From Sphingobacterium psychroaquaticum (GTDB lineage Bacteria > Bacteroidota > Bacteroidia > Sphingobacteriales > Sphingobacteriaceae), in assembly GCF_900177625.1 (NCBI RefSeq), contig NZ_FXAU01000003.1:310001-374000 (forward strand): 64,000 bases of DNA, read 5' to 3'. How positions within the stretch are numbered: the first letter of the stretch is position 1; the number at the start of each line of letters is the position of its first letter. A model generated the notes under the pieces. That model searched no databases. It was not told the origin of the DNA and was given only the letters and a program-made list of their open reading frames with translations. A program made the translations under genes and the position numbers. Positions 63,825 through 64,000 of the stretch are shown here, piece by piece.

Positions 63825-64000
63825 AAAGGGCTTTATGTTATCCTTGGCAGGACTTGGGGTGGGGTATTCGTTGTCCGCCACATCTTTAGTACCCGAGAGT
63901 AAAAGGTCAAAACGAATTGGCATTATTGGACTGGACACCACGCATGCTATCGCTTTTACAAAGGCTATAAATGAAGCTGTCGCTGGGAGCACGTATAGCA
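63817..64000 (+). CDS. Gfo/Idh/MocA-type oxidoreductase, 3' part beyond the window
   Basis: The first 61 codons are present. A positively charged, then hydrophobic N-terminus (MDRKGFMLSLAGLGVGYSL) is followed by the start of a Rossmann fold with GIIGLDTTHAIAF, a pattern typical of a Gfo/Idh/MocA subgroup with a D-T-S/T-H motif. The leader could be an export signal, though a twin-arginine pair is not clear. The start at 63817 overlaps the M20 gene by 8 nt and so continues the operon. Function and length cannot be judged further. Confidence 0.7.
   Translation, partial: MDRKGFMLSLAGLGVGYSLSATSLVPESKRSKRIGIIGLDTTHAIAFTKAINEAVAGSTYS

Overview
The window reads as chromosome of a Bacteroidota bacterium, most probably Sphingobacteriaceae (Sphingobacterium/Pedobacter-like). 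The reasons are four SusC-type TonB receptors, three of them paired with SusD lipoproteins, an ECF sigma/FecR/TonB-receptor set, genes almost without Shine-Dalgarno sequences, and repeated matches to the Bacteroidota promoter (-33 TTTG, about 19-20 nt, -7 TAnnTTTG). No rRNA, tRNA, CRISPR array, insertion sequence or prophage gene was seen. Both window edges cut genes.

Layout. (1) 1-4364, minus: ECF sigma factor, FecR anti-sigma and a SusC-type receptor with an STN signalling domain, cut by the left edge. (2) 4462-10752: a TetX-like flavin monooxygenase behind an AraC-type regulator, a lone adenylosuccinate synthetase, a Crp-like regulator, a secreted PQQ-type beta-propeller and a secreted esterase. 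(3) 10842-25592, minus: a nearly complete sialic-acid (sialoglycan) utilisation operon. Its order is susC, susD, N-acetylneuraminate lyase, mutarotase NanM, MFS transporter, a double-SGNH sialate O-acetylesterase, N-acylglucosamine 2-epimerase, GH20 hexosaminidase and GH33 sialidase. A FadR/NanR-type regulator is divergent, and two near-identical palindromes overlap the susC promoter. (4) 26497-31212: hydrolase, acetyltransferase, phosphoesterase, photolyase and a DUF1003 protein. (5) 31345-35883: an isolated susCD pair with its own terminator. (6) 36408-41829: an ABC-F ATPase, a tiny ORF, an acetyltransferase and a P-type ATPase. (7) 41909-64000: a second large catabolic locus.

The second locus is the most interesting part. 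It has a minus arm (lipoprotein sugar dehydrogenase-cytochrome c, Nramp-like transporter, dehydrogenase-like protein, DHDPS-family lyase) and a plus arm (susC, susD, heparinase II/III-type lyase, FCD/GntR regulator). These are followed by an SMP-30 lactonase gene (minus) and a seven-gene plus-strand operon: class III aminotransferase, enolase-superfamily dehydratase, SDR, ceramidase-like amidase, sodium/solute symporter, M20 amidohydrolase and a Gfo/Idh/MocA oxidoreductase (cut). A palindrome TGTATACA recurs at its control regions, so one regulator probably controls both arms. Two amidase-like proteins, an aminotransferase, a sugar-acid dehydratase and an aldolase-family enzyme, without GH88 or sulfatase genes, suggest breakdown of an N-acylated amino-uronic-acid glycan rather than a sulfated glycosaminoglycan. 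That is inference. Several proteins of this region lack the hallmark residues of their families.
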